Below the pieces are notes generated by a model, which saw only the letters and a list, made by a program, of their open reading frames with translations, searched no databases and was not told the origin of the DNA. A program made the position numbers and the translations under genes. Shown piece by piece: positions 49,599 to 61,840 of a stretch of 64,000 nt of DNA (position 1 is the stretch's first letter; the number at the start of each line of letters is the position of its first letter). Source of the stretch: Falciphora oryzae (taxonomy: Eukaryota; Ascomycota; Sordariomycetes; Magnaporthales; Magnaporthaceae); the NCBI GenBank assembly GCA_000733355.1, contig JNVV01000032.1, positions 205,134-269,133 of the forward strand. Reading direction: 5' to 3'.

Positions 49599-50126
49599 CT
49601 ACACCTCCTTGCAGTGCTTATCCCACGCCGACGACCCCCCGCCACCCCTCCGCCTGGCGCCCGAGCACGTCTCGAGCGTGAGGAAAAACGCGGCAACGCA
49701 CAGCGCCATGAAGCCCAGGACGAAGTAGACGGCCTCGGCCAGCGCGGCCGCGGCGACTGACAACCTAATATTCTCCTCGCCGACGGTGGCGAACCCGTGC
49801 ACCATGTGCTGCTGCTGCCGCTGCCGCCGGTACGTCCGCACGAGCTCGGCGGCGCCGACTAGCCAGGACGCGAGCGCGAGCGCGAGGAAGAAGACGGTCC
49901 AGCGCGCCGAGCTGCGGTCGACGGCCGGGTCCAGGGTGTGTTTTGGGGCCAAGGGGGTAGTAGCAGTCCTGGCTGACGCTCTGCTGTTGTAGTGGCTGCT
50001 GGGGCTGGGGAACGGCCCGAGCCCCCACTCGCTGGGCGTCCGGATGGCGCTGTGCCACGGCAGCGAAGCTCCGTAACCAAAGTCTTGCTGGAATGACGGC
50101 ATGATATCGTGGGAGAATGGCGCCAT
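49599..50126 (-). CDS. Two-span membrane protein, function unknown
   Basis: A single exon of 175 residues. Two hydrophobic helices are clear: about 76-96 (WTVFFLALALASWLVGAAEL) and about 122-150 (LSVAAAALAEAVYFVLGFMA). The loop between them is basic (RTYRRQRQQQH). The N-terminal 70 residues are Ser/Pro/Ala-rich and the C-terminus is Gly/Arg-rich. No known domain. The ATG at 50126 gives the longest frame; a second ATG nine codons on is possible. It converges with the coiled-coil membrane protein gene. Confidence 0.6.
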   Translation of the reverse strand: MAPFSHDIMPSFQQDFGYGASLPWHSAIRTPSEWGLGPFPSPSSHYNSRASARTATTPLAPKHTLDPAVDRSSARWTVFFLALALASWLVGAAELVRTYRRQRQQQHMVHGFATVGEENIRLSVAAAALAEAVYFVLGFMALCVAAFFLTLETCSGARRRGGGGSSAWDKHCKEV

Positions 50127-50442
50127 TTTCCGTTCTTGGTTTTCTTCAGTTCGATGTTGGGAAAGTGGTGAAATCAGATGGCGATCATCGAGAGAGCAGA
50201 CCCCAACGGAAACATGGCCGCGGGGCGGCCTGCTGTTTTGAAGGCAGCAGAAGAGACAGTTAATCGGCAGTGGCCGGTGATAAGATTCGCGGTGACGCAG
50301 TCAACATCTCCCTGGCCGGTGTTGTGCGTGTTGGAGCCTCATCGAGTCACAGCCTTGCCGCCAGTCAGTCCTAATCTCGGCCAGCCAACACCACCCACCA
50401 CCCCAAAAAGACGTGGCCATCGCCCCATGCCAACTCGAGAAA

Positions 50443-51330
50443 TCATAAAGCGTCAGGTGCGGGACAGTCGTAGCTAGCCACGCCGCAGTACGTGCTGTGA
50501 GGCAGGCCGGTGTTCCCCTCCTGGCCCACGGCACAGTCGCGCTGCCCGCCGCCGCGTCGCACGACGGCTCGCCCCTGAGCCAGAACTCGAACCCCTGGTG
50601 CACGTAGCCCAGCTCGACGCCGGGCAGGTTGACGATGTCGTCGTTGGCGTGCGTCGTCCGGAAGAAGCGCGTCATGCCGGCCTCGGCGGCCGCGAACCGC
50701 TCGTCGAGCCACGCCGTGAACGCGCCGTTTCCGGATCGTGGTTCGCCATACGTATACGCCGTCACGTTTGGGACCACAGCACCAGGTGCGACGCGACGAT
50801 GGCTGCCGTGGAGGCTCCGAGGCTAAAACGGTTGAACGGTACCAGTTAGTCGTTGTATTTTGCGAACGGGATCTGTTGGTGGTGCTTTACCTATGGCCCG
50901 TCACGACGATCCCATAGTCGGGATAAGCGGCCGCCGCAGCCGCAACCTTCTCCTTCACCTGATCCATCACGGAGAGGAACCCCTTGTAGTAGCCCCCATG
51001 CACCTGGCACCCAGCGCAGCTCGGATTAGTCGACTCGGCGGGCGCCAGCGTGTAGTTGGTGTTGAGCCCCATGTTGGTGGCGCTGGCCGTGCCGCGGAAG
51101 CCGACGACGATCTCCCTGGCGGCGTCGTCGTGGTAAATGCGGCCGTTGATGTCCGTCGCTGCCTCGTAGATCTTGCTGAGGACCGGCTGCCGGGGGAGAG
51201 TGCAGTTGTCGAGCGCGTAGAGGGACTACGAGATGCGCAGGAAGTGGAAGATGCGGTCGTAGACGGCCTACGGCACGCCCTTTACTGGCCCCGACACGGC
51301 GCCAGTCGATGCCACTATGGCCTGACAAGT
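50443..51330 (-). pseudogene. Broken class-3 lipase / feruloyl-esterase-like gene
   Basis: The remnants read in family order on the minus strand: AVYDRIFHFLRIS, SLYALDNCTLP, EIVVGFRGTASATNMG, GCQVHGGYYKGFLSVMDQVK, IVVTGH/SLGAS (nucleophile Ser at the splice), NVTAYTYGEPRSGN, RTTHANDDIVNLPGVELGY, VHQGFEFW. The catalytic Ser, Asp and His positions of alpha/beta hydrolases are all still visible, and a 68-nt intron (50823-50890) still has GTAAAG...TTTTAG. But the frame is broken: TAG codons at 51268-51270 and 51226-51228, a frameshift between SHLVL and VPNVTAY (near 50766-50788), and another near 50543-50550 before QRDCAVGQEG. No signal peptide was found. Secreted relatives hydrolyse lipids or feruloylated plant cell-wall esters. 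Confidence 0.8.
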
Positions 51331-52159
51331 ATTGTAGAAGGCTGTATCGTGCAGATCTTGACAGAGAGGCTCTAGAAGCAGCTATCGGCTCGAGAAAAAC
51401 CTCACTTCTGGCCGGAATGGCTGACTACCTCGGTTGGTATCGAACAGACGACCCTAGTGAGCCGATTTCCAGGACTTTTGCGAGCATCTGAAATCGGTCT
51501 GCGAGTACTGGAGCCGGAGCCGGATGATGGCCTGGGTATAAATGGCTCGACGGATCAGCTGGTTCCGTCCTGGGGCTTAATAGCCATGCGAATTCCTGCT
51601 CGTAAACGCAACAACAGGATAGGCGGAATATCTCGAGCCTGCGGCTGGGAGTCCTTTATATCAGGCAGAGTTTGCCCTGGTGCCGATGCTAACCCTATAG
51701 GCTCGTGACCTTGCGAACACAGGTTCCCAGTCCAAACTGGAGAACCAAAACGCGGGTGAAGGAAATGATCGCCATCGCGACAGCAACAACTCCCAGTGCG
51801 GGGAAATAAACTCCAAGTCCCGCCCTCAGCTCAGCCGGATAAATCGATCTGCTCCACTCCAGTGTCATTTATTTCTGGGCCATGATTGATAGTTGTGGGT
51901 GGACTGGAACAACTGTCCTTCCAGTCAGCCAGGCAAAACCGGCAGTGCTGAATAACGCGCATATATCAAAAAAGGGCGGCCGTCCTCATTCAAGAAACAA
52001 AACAAACGGGACATAATTTTGAAGAAATAGCAATGGTACTGTAACATCCAGGCCTGCCCGACCATCGTCCCAAAATATGTTCGGCTGGAAAATAAAGCCA
52101 AAGAGGCAAACAAATACACACAAGAAATTTGCTCGCCGTGAAGTGCCAGAAAAGTACAC
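51331..52159. other. Intergenic region, no feature seen
   Basis: Upstream of the esterase remnant and downstream of the tomosyn/Sro7 gene. No signal-peptide exon for the esterase could be found. Confidence 0.5.
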
Positions 52160-55100
52160 TCAGAGGAACTTGCTCTTCAGGCTGCCGAGGAGCATGTTCT
52201 TCTTTTGCTTGCTGACATATTTGTTCACGTCGTTGGCCCAACCCTGGCTTTGGTTCTGAAGCGTGTCCATGGAATCGCCCATGATGTTCAGCTTCTCGGT
52301 TCGCTCGTTGATTTGCCGCGAGAGGTAGTCGCCCCAGCCCTCGGGGCCCGCCGCGCCAGCTCGCGACGACCCTGCCGCGCCGGAGCCACCGCCGGAACGT
52401 GCCAGCCTCGCCTCCTCGGCGGCTGCTGCTATCATCCGCTTGCTTGGAGGCCGTCCAGGCCCGCCGATCAGCTCGTCCAGATCCGTCGGCGACACGTGTT
52501 GCGTCCCGCTGATCCACTGGAGATTGCTGATGGTGGGCCGTGACGGCACAGTCAACTCTGGGTTCAGCAGCGTGTCCTCGGTGTGCATCCCCGAGCCCGA
52601 GCCCCATGCCGGCACAACAACCAGCTCCGAAGGGCCCGCCCAGCAGATGATGTCTCCGGTAGACGCCACCAAGGAACTCAGACTCCGGGGCGGATCCATC
52701 ATGCCGAGTGTCGCCTTGCCGATCTCCTTCAAGGCGGGGATGGAATATGCTCGTGCCGTGCGATCCCCAAATACACACACGACGGCGAAGCCATGCTGCT
52801 CCAGTTCAGCCACGGAGGCGGCGTCGCAGAAAACGTCGTCGAATGACTTTGATGCCCCCTTCGCCGAAGCTGGCTTGAAGATGCGGATTTCGGTTTGCGT
52901 CACTGGTAGGGGGCCTGTTAGTCGGCTTCCATCTACGGCTAGGTATATGCCGAGATTGGCAGGGCCCCGTTACTTATACTTACCGACAACAAGAACGCCG
53001 TTGACGTGCTGGCCATTGCGGAGACCGGCAACGACCTCTCCAGTGGCAGCGGCTGGGCGGCCGCTGTTTGCGGCTATGGGACTGATGCTGATAATCTTGT
53101 CGCCCAGGTTCGCGACCCCTACGAGCTTTGCAGTGTAGCCACCCCCGGAGGGCAACAGCTTGAACGTTGCAACCTTGCCGAGCTGTGTCCCCACGAAGCA
53201 GGCTATGCTCGAATAACTATCATCCTCGAGGGTCATGACTCCGAACTCAATCACAACAGGCCAGTCCTTGGCGGCCTGGCTCGACGAGTGACCTTTGAGG
53301 AAGGAAGACCGCTTCTCTTGCTTGGCAAATTCCGCGCTGGAGGCTTGCAGAATGACTGCCGGCCCTCGAAGATCGATTATGCTGATGAATCCTTCCTCGG
53401 AGCCGACGGCCACAAAACCAACGTCCGAAACCTTGGCCGCTGTGATGGGCCCCTTGGCCATGTCGTACAGCACAAACGGCTGGAGCCCCTCCTTTAGCGA
53501 CGGCTCGGCCCGGGAGCTTATGTCGGACAAGCCACCCGGGTTCGGCTCGACCTCGTCCGGCGCCTCCCGTCCGAGATACTTGTTCCCGCCCCAGCGGAAT
53601 ATTACGACCTCTCCTGTGCGAGTCCCCGCCGCGAACTCTCCAGTACCGGTTGCCATCGACATAGCCGTGATGTCGACTTGATCGTAGCGGCCCGTGGCCC
53701 GAGCGACGTCTACTTGCAGCGTCCCCGAGTTCTCCAGCTCATCGCCGCGACCGGCGTCCCACATGCGGACCGTGCCGTCCGCGTGCGCCACCTGAAGTAC
53801 ATTGCGCCCCTCGTGCCGTCGGCGCACGTTCTTGCCCTCGGCTCCACCTCGGACAAGGGGCTCGCCGCGGTTTCGAACCTCGTTCATACCCAGCCATCGC
53901 TCTCGGGGGAGTATGGACAGCGCAACCTTGGTAACAAACGGGTGCACAAACGATAGTGAGGGGTGCAGCTGGTTTGTTGGGCTGATGGGGTATCCAGAAG
54001 GGAAACTTAGAGTGATCATCTCGCCGGATGATAAAATAGCCATGACGGCAATGGGATCCTGTGCGCCGGCGAAATGTGGTGAGGTACGTGGTACCAGGTA
54101 GAAATCTGCCAAGTTGGCGCCGGCTGGCGTTGGCAGAACATGCTGCCGCTTGCCCCTGAAGTGATCGGACAATGCCTGCCACGACGATGTGGCGTAGATG
54201 GGTGTCGGACCCAGCTCGAGCCAGGTGAGGCCCTTTTCTGGCGCGTCCATGGGCAGGCCGCCAGATATCAGGAGACCAGTGTCATCTGGGTCTGCTTTGC
54301 AACACCACTTGATATGTGAAAACGGCTCAACCAAAACGGGCCGAGGAGGATTGGGGCTGGGTTGGTCGACGTTAGTGTCGGAAAGAGACCTGGCCATGAC
54401 AATGCGGCCGTCCTTAGGATCCCAGAAAACAAGGCTCCCGTCGTCGTGGGCCGTCAAGACGAAGGTGCCGGTCGGGTGCCAGACGGCCTGGACCACCCTC
54501 GGGCGACGGACCGAGTCGATCTTGTCGCCGTTTCCTCCTGGTGCGCCGGGCTGCAGCACGTATTCGAAGAACTTGATGGGCTGGTTCTGCTTGAAAGAAT
54601 AGATGATGGCGCCGTGGTTGTACGCAACGAGAAGCTGGCCGATGTCGCGCGGGTGCAGCTGCATCGAGACCATATTGGGCTGGCGGGCGGTGGGATCGCG
54701 TTGCTTCCAGTAGTTTGGCAGCCGGAAGCTCGCGAGGCGGGAGCGGTCGAGATCGAAGGCGAAGACATCGCCAGACGCTGTGCCGAGCAGGGCCCAGTCC
54801 AGCATGGGGTCGGTCAGCATGCAGGCGATGGCGCCGGCATTGGCATGGCCGCCCAGGCGCTCGCCGGACGCGAGGTCCCATACCGAGATCTCGCCGCGCG
54901 AGTCGAGGCTGACGAGCTTGTCGGCGACAAACTGGAGGAACCGGATGGAGGAGTGCTTGGGCGGCTGGATGGATTTGTGGACGCGTCCCTGGCCGAAGAC
55001 GTAGATCTTGCCGTTGCCGAATTGGGTCAGGTTCGTGCCGACGGCGAGGAGGGACTGGACGGGGTCGTAGGCGAGGCAGCTGTTGCGTGAAATGTGCGTA

Positions 55101-55263
55101 TTAGCTACGCCCGTGTTTAGTATCAGGCGACCATGGAGACATACCTGATTTGGGAATTGATTCCGTAGCGGGCCTGCTCGCCCGGCGCAAACATGTGCGG
55201 CTGGATGGCCGCAGACAGGTCATTTTGCACGCCCGCCTGCCGGCTCCGCAGAAAGCTCGCCAT
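52160..55263 (-). CDS. Lgl/tomosyn/Sro7-type WD40 exocytosis regulator
   Basis: Exons 55145-55263, 52984-55079 and 52160-52902 give 985 residues. The N-terminal two-thirds contain WD40-type repeats (ISVWDLASGERLG, LLGTASGDVFAFDLDRSR, FVLTAHDDGSLVFWDPKDGR, VRMWDAGRGDEL), the twin beta-propeller layout of the lethal giant larvae family, with FISIIDLRGPAVILQ in the second propeller. The last 60 residues form a VAMP-like R-SNARE motif (LSRQINERTEKLNIMGDSMD, then QSQGWANDVNKYVSKQKK), with Arg of NERTEKL at the 0-layer position. Family members bind plasma-membrane t-SNAREs and the Sec4 Rab to control vesicle fusion at growing tips. Introns of 65 and 81 nt have consensus signals (GTATGT, GTAAGT). 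The start MASFLRSRQAG fits the family N-terminus. Confidence 0.9.
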
Positions 55264-58200
55264 GCTAGATGCTTTCAGGCCAAGAATTGGGGTGGCTGAA
55301 GCGAGGTGAAGGCGGCAGCTCGGTAGAATTCTCGCTTCCCTTTGGTGTCGCGATCAGAGGCGGCAATCGCAGGTCTCAGGAGATTGCGCAAGGAGCGGCA
55401 CTGAGGCTGCGTGTGCAGTGCCTGTCCGTCATCACATAAGGCTGTGCCGTGCTTGGATCAGCCCGAGGGGAAATTTCCAGCGCTGCCGTCGCGGGCAGAC
55501 GTCACCTTTCCCCAAAGCCCCGCACCTAAGCTTCACTGCGGCCCAGCACGCACGGTCCGCGCTTGGCCCTGCCCAAGTTCGTGCCGTTTTCCCGCGCTAA
55601 TTACCTCTTCCAGGCATCGTTGTCCAGCACCGAAGCAGCCAGGAAACGTGCGTAGTCCCTGAGAACCCAGGAACACCAACCCCCAAGAAAAAGTTTATTA
55701 GACACCCATACCACGACCGTGGCACAAACAAAGAAGTGCACCACGCCTCATGCCTCCGGACTTCCCGGCCGCCCTATCGACATTGGAAAGGGGGCACGTA
55801 GCCAGTCCGACCTGATTAGGGCCTGACGCGGGCGGTAACACGGCAGGGGATTTATGCGACGAACGTTCCATGACTTCTCCTGACAAGCCAACCAAGCGTC
55901 CCACACAGCAGCGCGTCCATACATGTGGTTTGTCTTCGAACTGCATCTTTCGCAGCCACCTAAGGGATTAGCATGGATATCGGAAATGCACGTCAATTCC
56001 GTGTCCACATCGCTTGCCCAGTCGACGCCGAGACGTCGCCCTCGGATTACTCCGCTCGGGTTGGATCCATGCGCTGAGCCCTCGGAACACAGACCTGCCT
56101 ACCTGGTGAGGCCGCTAATCCACAACTCGGACTCGAGGCCAAAGAGACTGGGGTTGCCCCCCTGGCTGGACCTTGAAGCGCGGCGGCCGCGACTATGATG
56201 CCTTCACAGCAACCAGGCCAACATCCCAGCAAGCTCCCATCCCGGCCTCAAAGGGGTGGCCACTTCCCGCCCAGTCTCCTGGCCTCTTTTCATTACCTCA
56301 CTGCCACTCCAACCGTGAGCATACATTAATATGGAAACCTCTGGTCCATCGGCCGTCACGCCGTGGTTGCTTTGAATCACTCTGTCCCAGTTCGGCGTGA
56401 AACTCGGCTATTTTAGGACGGGTGGCCGCAGCTGGCCGAACGCCTCCTCCCCTTGCCGCGTTCGTGTGCCCCTCCGTGCCGGAATCCGCAGCCAGCCACA
56501 GGACGATACCGGCCAGTGGCTGCAAGGCAGCGGACACTATGTAGTCGGAAGCACTGAAAACATCCTCGGGCTCTTGCCGCCATCGGTCTATCGCAGAGAA
56601 GAGGCTCCAACTTACGGCCGTTAAGTATCTGGCGCTTCTCAGCACGCCCCTCCAATAAGTCCTCCACTGCCAACCCGTTATCGAGCAAGATGGCGCACCG
56701 ATCCCGTGATCATCGCCGGGACAGGAGTAAGTCGATTTATATGACCTGTTTCACGCAAGTCACATCCTCGGAGCCGTTGCCGACGCACAAAAACCGGCGC
56801 AGCGTCTTGTTCGCGAGCAGAGCAATTACCGTCTTGGTTTAATCGGGGAGGCCAAGGAGGCGGGTAGTGACGTGAGAGAGAGAACGACACCGGGTCAGCT
56901 GGAAGCGGCGCGAATTCGCCCGCCCAGACCTTGGTGTCACGTCTGGTGTTATCTCACGCATGCCTCCTTTAGCCGCCCCGAAACAGCATGTGTTCACTCT
57001 CATAAGGGTCAACATTGTTTCTCGTGTGTGCTTCACCGTGTCTGCCGAACCACCAAGAGACGGACGAGAACGATGGCGCCCGCGGGGTTTTATGGCGCAT
57101 GGTGGAAATGCTCGCCAGGCAAACACAGCCAAGTAGGGACGGTACCTGGGCACGCTTCTGTTGTGCATACCTACATCTTCAGCCGTAACCACGCAGATGG
57201 AGGACGACAGGCTGGTCGATGCTACGACAAGACGCGCCACGAGGGCGCAATCGGGCCATTTGATGCAGTGGCACGGATAACCGCCGCCGCAGCCATCCAC
57301 GAGCTGTATGTGTATAAAACTGACCGACGAGCAATTAGCGTCTCGGTGGTGGCCCACGCGGTTGGACTCGGCAAGGAGGGATGCATTCGAGGTTGGCATG
57401 CAGCACCCACCTCCCTGCTATCTGGTCGCTGGAAGCCGCAATGCGGCCCTCGAGCCGCCTCTGAGCGAGCTTATCCACCCAATCCAGGCTGCCAGCATCC
57501 ATCTCCATCATGTTAAGCGAAGGCCGCGAACGCAATGCAGATTGGAGCCGTCACCCGGCTTCTCGCGCGGGAAGACGTCCAGCGGTTCGCGTCGACGGCA
57601 GTTGGCAATGGGCCAAAAAAAAAAAAAACGCTCGGCACCGAGCAGGCTCACCTCACCCGCGAAATGTCATGAGAAGAAAAAAAACAAATACAGATATATG
57701 ATCTAGACACCCACAACAACTCCCAACTCTCCGTCCTCGGTGCCGCACGCATCCTAGTGGATCACCCGCCCCCTCCCGCGCTGCTCAGCTCCTCCTCTTC
57801 CCCAACCAATATTCCCCGCAAGAGCGCCCCTCGTAAAAGAGACCGGGGCCTTGGCGGGCGGCATCGCTCCACAATCCCACGGCCCCAGATTCGCATTCAG
57901 GTCAACCAGCCGACGCCTGGCGGCCAATCAGGGCGAGAAGAACTGGCTAAGCCGCGGCAATGGGCGCCCGCCCGCCCGCTGTCTTGGTCATTGTGATTGT
58001 TGTTATTGGCCTCCCAATTGGGTGGCTTTTTTCTCGGCCAAGCCCTGGTTTGCCACTCGCCAACGCGTGTAGAACGAATTCGAGAAATCGAGATGTTTTC
58101 TTCATGCTCCCTTTTTTGTTTCTGTGTGCCCAAGGGACTCTCGACAAGGTGCCTGGGCTATCACGACAGGATGCAATTTGATGTAGGAACCCACACGCCA

Positions 58201-59796
58201 TCAGGGGCATGCAGCGTTGTGACCACTGTCCCTGACTCCGGACAGGGACTAGCGCAGTGCTGCTGGTGCACCCAATTCCAAGAAATGAACATGACAGGGA
58301 GAAACATTTCAATTTGGGCCCTGGTCACACCGTGCTCCCCAGCCTGCGAGACCCCGGCAGCCGGCTGTCTCGCAACTGAGCTCGCAACTCGGCAGGGAGC
58401 AGGGCAGAGGTACCCCAGCCAGTATCTCTCCGCGGCGCCATCTGGACGCCAAGATCAACGGCGCAGCGCAACTCAACTGTCAAGATTGAGGGGGTGGCAC
58501 TCGACCAAGATATGCTCGCATTAGTCTTAGGTTATCGAGCCAGTCTTTTTCTTCTTTCTATTCTTTGAGATGATTTTTTTCCTCCCTGCCTCTGTCAACC
58601 TCCCCTTTTCATCCCTTGCCTCCCTGACATGACCCCCCAGTACACTCGGGCCTGCAGTCTCCTTCCTCTTCCTGCCACCATGTCAAGTCGCCGACGAATC
58701 AGCGAACATGAATTTTTGGCTGGCTGACGACATGGCGAGAACATGCCCGACAAGGAAGGACGCACCGACTCAGATCTGGAAGACATCTAGAGTGGGTGGG
58801 TGTCGTGCGGCAGAGGACACGAACGATAGAAAGAAAAAAAGGACAAGAGAAAAAAAAAAAAAAAAAAAAAAGGTTATATTATCAGACGGGCGTCGTCACA
58901 CACATGACCGCCATTTCTACGCCAAGTGGGTGGTGCCAAGCGCCCACACCACAAATTTTCGTGCCCCAACTCCTGTCTGCTGGGACTTTGCCATGCACCA
59001 CCGAGCTACCTCAATCAATCTCCCAGCAAGGCAATTGGACGCCAACACAGTGGCGGCATGCTTTGTGCCACCACGCATGCATTCAACCTGCCCTTCCAAG
59101 CCCTCCAAGCCGACGCAATACGGCCTACCCGGCTTGGGTGCTCTCTGCGCGTTTGCGGCGGGTACACACAGAACATGATTGTACCTCCACCCGAGGAGGG
59201 GTCCACATGCAGGGTCATCCATAGAAGCGTACCGACTCTTGCCTCCTGGGGTAGCCCACCGCCCCCTCCCCCGCTGGCCCAAGTCGTGGAGCCGGGCCAA
59301 GACCCAGCGACTATGGGGTACTGCCAGGGTGTGTGCAGACGCGATGGAAAAGGAAAAAAGAGAGTTGTCGAGCCCCAAATTGGTAGATGAGCGACATGGA
59401 GCCAGCCCGCAGGAACACAACAGCCTCGGGCAGGCTTAAATAAACGGACATCCTCCGCTCCTGCCCCATTGGCCTTGATACCCACCTCGCCCTCTCTTTC
59501 CTTCTCTTCTCTCCTTCATCCCCCCTCCCTTCCTTCCCCGCCTTGAACCGTCGCTCGGTTCTTCTCCCTTGCTGCTCACACTTGGTCGCCATACGCTGGG
59601 GGTGACACTTACACCGGCGACTTTCCCTCCTGCGGCGACCCTTGGGATGAAGGCTTGAACGAACGGCATAACGAAAGAAGCCACACATCCGACTGAATTC
59701 TCAGAGTTGACCAGCTAGAAGAGCTCAGAGCACAGTGTTCTGCGCCTCGAAAACCCGACGACCACACCGGTCGAGCCTCGAAGGCCTGTCGCCAAA
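55264..59796. other. Gene-free region of 4.5 kb upstream of the Dal5-type transporter
   Basis: No gene supported. A14 lies at 57615-57628 and A22 at 58850-58871. A pyrimidine-rich block (about 59485-59570) near the transporter start suggests its promoter and leader. Open frames are short and domain-free. Confidence 0.5.
59485..59570 (+). promoter_or_regulatory. Pyrimidine-rich promoter/leader of the transporter gene
   Basis: Almost continuous C/T on the plus strand about 230-310 bp before the ATG at 59797, typical of start-site regions in filamentous fungi. The exact transcription start cannot be read. Confidence 0.45.
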
Positions 59797-61840
59797 ATGG
59801 CCAGCAGCTCAGACAAGGAGCATGGGGTGAATCACCTCGAGGGCGATGCCGAGACCGTGGGCGCCGATAAGGTCGAGTCTAATGGCACCCAGCGCCACTC
59901 GCCTGCCGACTTCGGCTTCAGCCCCGAGGAGGAGAAGGCCATCCTCCGCCGGGTCGACTTGCGCCTGGTCACCACCGTCGGCTTCATGTACTGCGTCTCG
60001 CTCATGGACCGAACTAACCTGGGCGCTGCTCTCATCGCGGGCATGGACGTCGATCTGGGCCTGGGTATTGGCGACAGATACGTGAGTAGCATTCGTGGAA
60101 CCACAATGCGCCGAGTTGGCTGGACTAACAAATAAATGAAGAGCATCATCACGCTGGTCTTCTTCATCACATACATTGTTTTCCAGCCGCCATCCACCGT
60201 CATCGTCCGCAAAGTCGGCCCGCGCGTCCACTTGGGCCTCATCACTCTGCTCTGGGGCGCATGCATGATTGGCATGGGTTTTGCTGCCAAATGGGATGTT
60301 ATGGCCGGAATGCGCGTGCTTCTCGGTCTTCTCGAGGCGGGCTTCTTCCCGAGCTGCGTTTACCTGCTCAGCACTTGGTACACTCGTTGTGAGTGGCCGC
60401 TCCTGCCCGACGTCTTTTCCTAGAGCTTGTATTTGGCTGCGTAACATTACTGACCACATGGCTATTTGTAGACGAGGTTGGCAGGCGGTACTCGATGTTT
60501 TACCTCCTGGGCTGCGTCGCTGCCGCCTTCTCTGGCATTCTGGCTTTTGGTGTAAGACAACTTCCACAGCCATTACTAGTAAACATTGACTTTGCAGTCG
60601 CTTACTGATCAATTTTTCGCAAACGACAGCTCATGCAAATGAAGGGTCTTGCGAACCTGAATGGGTACGTGATAGCTGTTAGCCATCAGCACTCCTGGAT
60701 ATCCCTTTATACTGGTCGTTAGATCATATGAGACCGTGCTAACAGTTCCTCCTTCCAGTTGGCGTTGGATCTTCATTGTTGAAGGCCTCATCACCTGCCT
60801 CCTTGGAATAGCCGGCTACTGGTTGCTTGTCAACTTCCCGGACTCGAAGCGCTCGAACTGGCGGTTCCTGGGCGAGCGCGAGCGTGCTTGGGTCGTGGCC
60901 CGCGTCGAGGAAGACCGCGGCGACGCAAAAGTGCAGCCCTTCACGTGGGCTGCCTTCCTCGGCGGCGGAAAGGACATCAAGATCTGGATGTATGCCATGA
61001 TCTTCTTCAACACGACCACCATCACCTACGCCTTGGCCTACTTCATGCCCATCATCCTCAATTTCAGCCTGGGCTTCGACGTCGGCACCTCGCAGTGCCT
61101 CGTAGCCCCGCCCTATGTCCTCGCGGGTATCGTCATGTTGACCGGCGCCTGGGTTGGAGACAAGCGCCGCCTCAGGGGCCCAATCATCGTTGCCAACATG
61201 ATCCTCTGCCTCATTGGTCTGCCCATTCTGGGTTTCCACTCCGACCCCAAGGTCCGATACTTAGGCATTTTCCTGGTTACCGCGGGCTCCAACGCCAATA
61301 TTCCCGCTGTTATGGCGTACCAAGCCAATAACATCCGCGGCCAGTGGAAGCGAGCCTTCTGCAGTGCCACCCTCGTCGCTATGGGTGGCGTTGGCGGTAT
61401 TGCCGGCAGTCTGGTCTTCAGGTTTGTCTTCCCACTTTTTCTGTGTATTATCTGGTCGTGCATGCGGCAAAGTACCAGCCTTGCGTATGAGCTCCTACAA
61501 AGATCTATAGACTGGCGATTCTAACTACCTATTTCTTCACCCACATCCAGAAATATCGATCGGCCTACCTACCGCCCCGGGCTGTATGCCTGCATTGCGT
61601 GCTCGCTGCTCAACATCATCCTCGTTGCTGTCCTGAGCCTTATGTACAAGATCGAGAACGGCAAGGCGGACAGGGAGGGCAAGGAGCTGGAGGTTACCGA
61701 GGTGAGATATCCCTTGGGCTTCCGCTTTGTATCAACTGACACCGTTCGGTTCACCGCTTCAACGCACAGTGATGATGGCTGACCTTGATTTTCTAATACA
61801 GGGCGAGGACTTCCAACCCGGCTTCCGGTACACCTACTAA
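59797..61840 (+). CDS. Dal5-type major facilitator (anion:cation symporter family)
   Basis: Seven exons (59797-60081, 60142-60388, 60472-60551, 60630-60664, 60759-61421, 61551-61701, 61802-61840) give 499 residues. Family signatures: YCVSLMDRTNLGAALIAGM in helix 1, VRKVGPRVHLGLITLLWGAC, GLLEAGFFPSCVYLLSTWYT (helix 4-5 motif), GWRWIFIVEGLITCLLGIAGY, then AYQANNIRGQWKRAFCSATL in the C-terminal half. Twelve membrane helices can be counted. Dal5-like carriers import allantoate, nicotinate, pantothenate or other small organic anions; the substrate is not readable. Exon 4 is only 35 nt and exon 7 only 39 nt. A pyrimidine-rich leader supports the ATG. It converges with the phosphate transporter gene. 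Confidence 0.88.
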
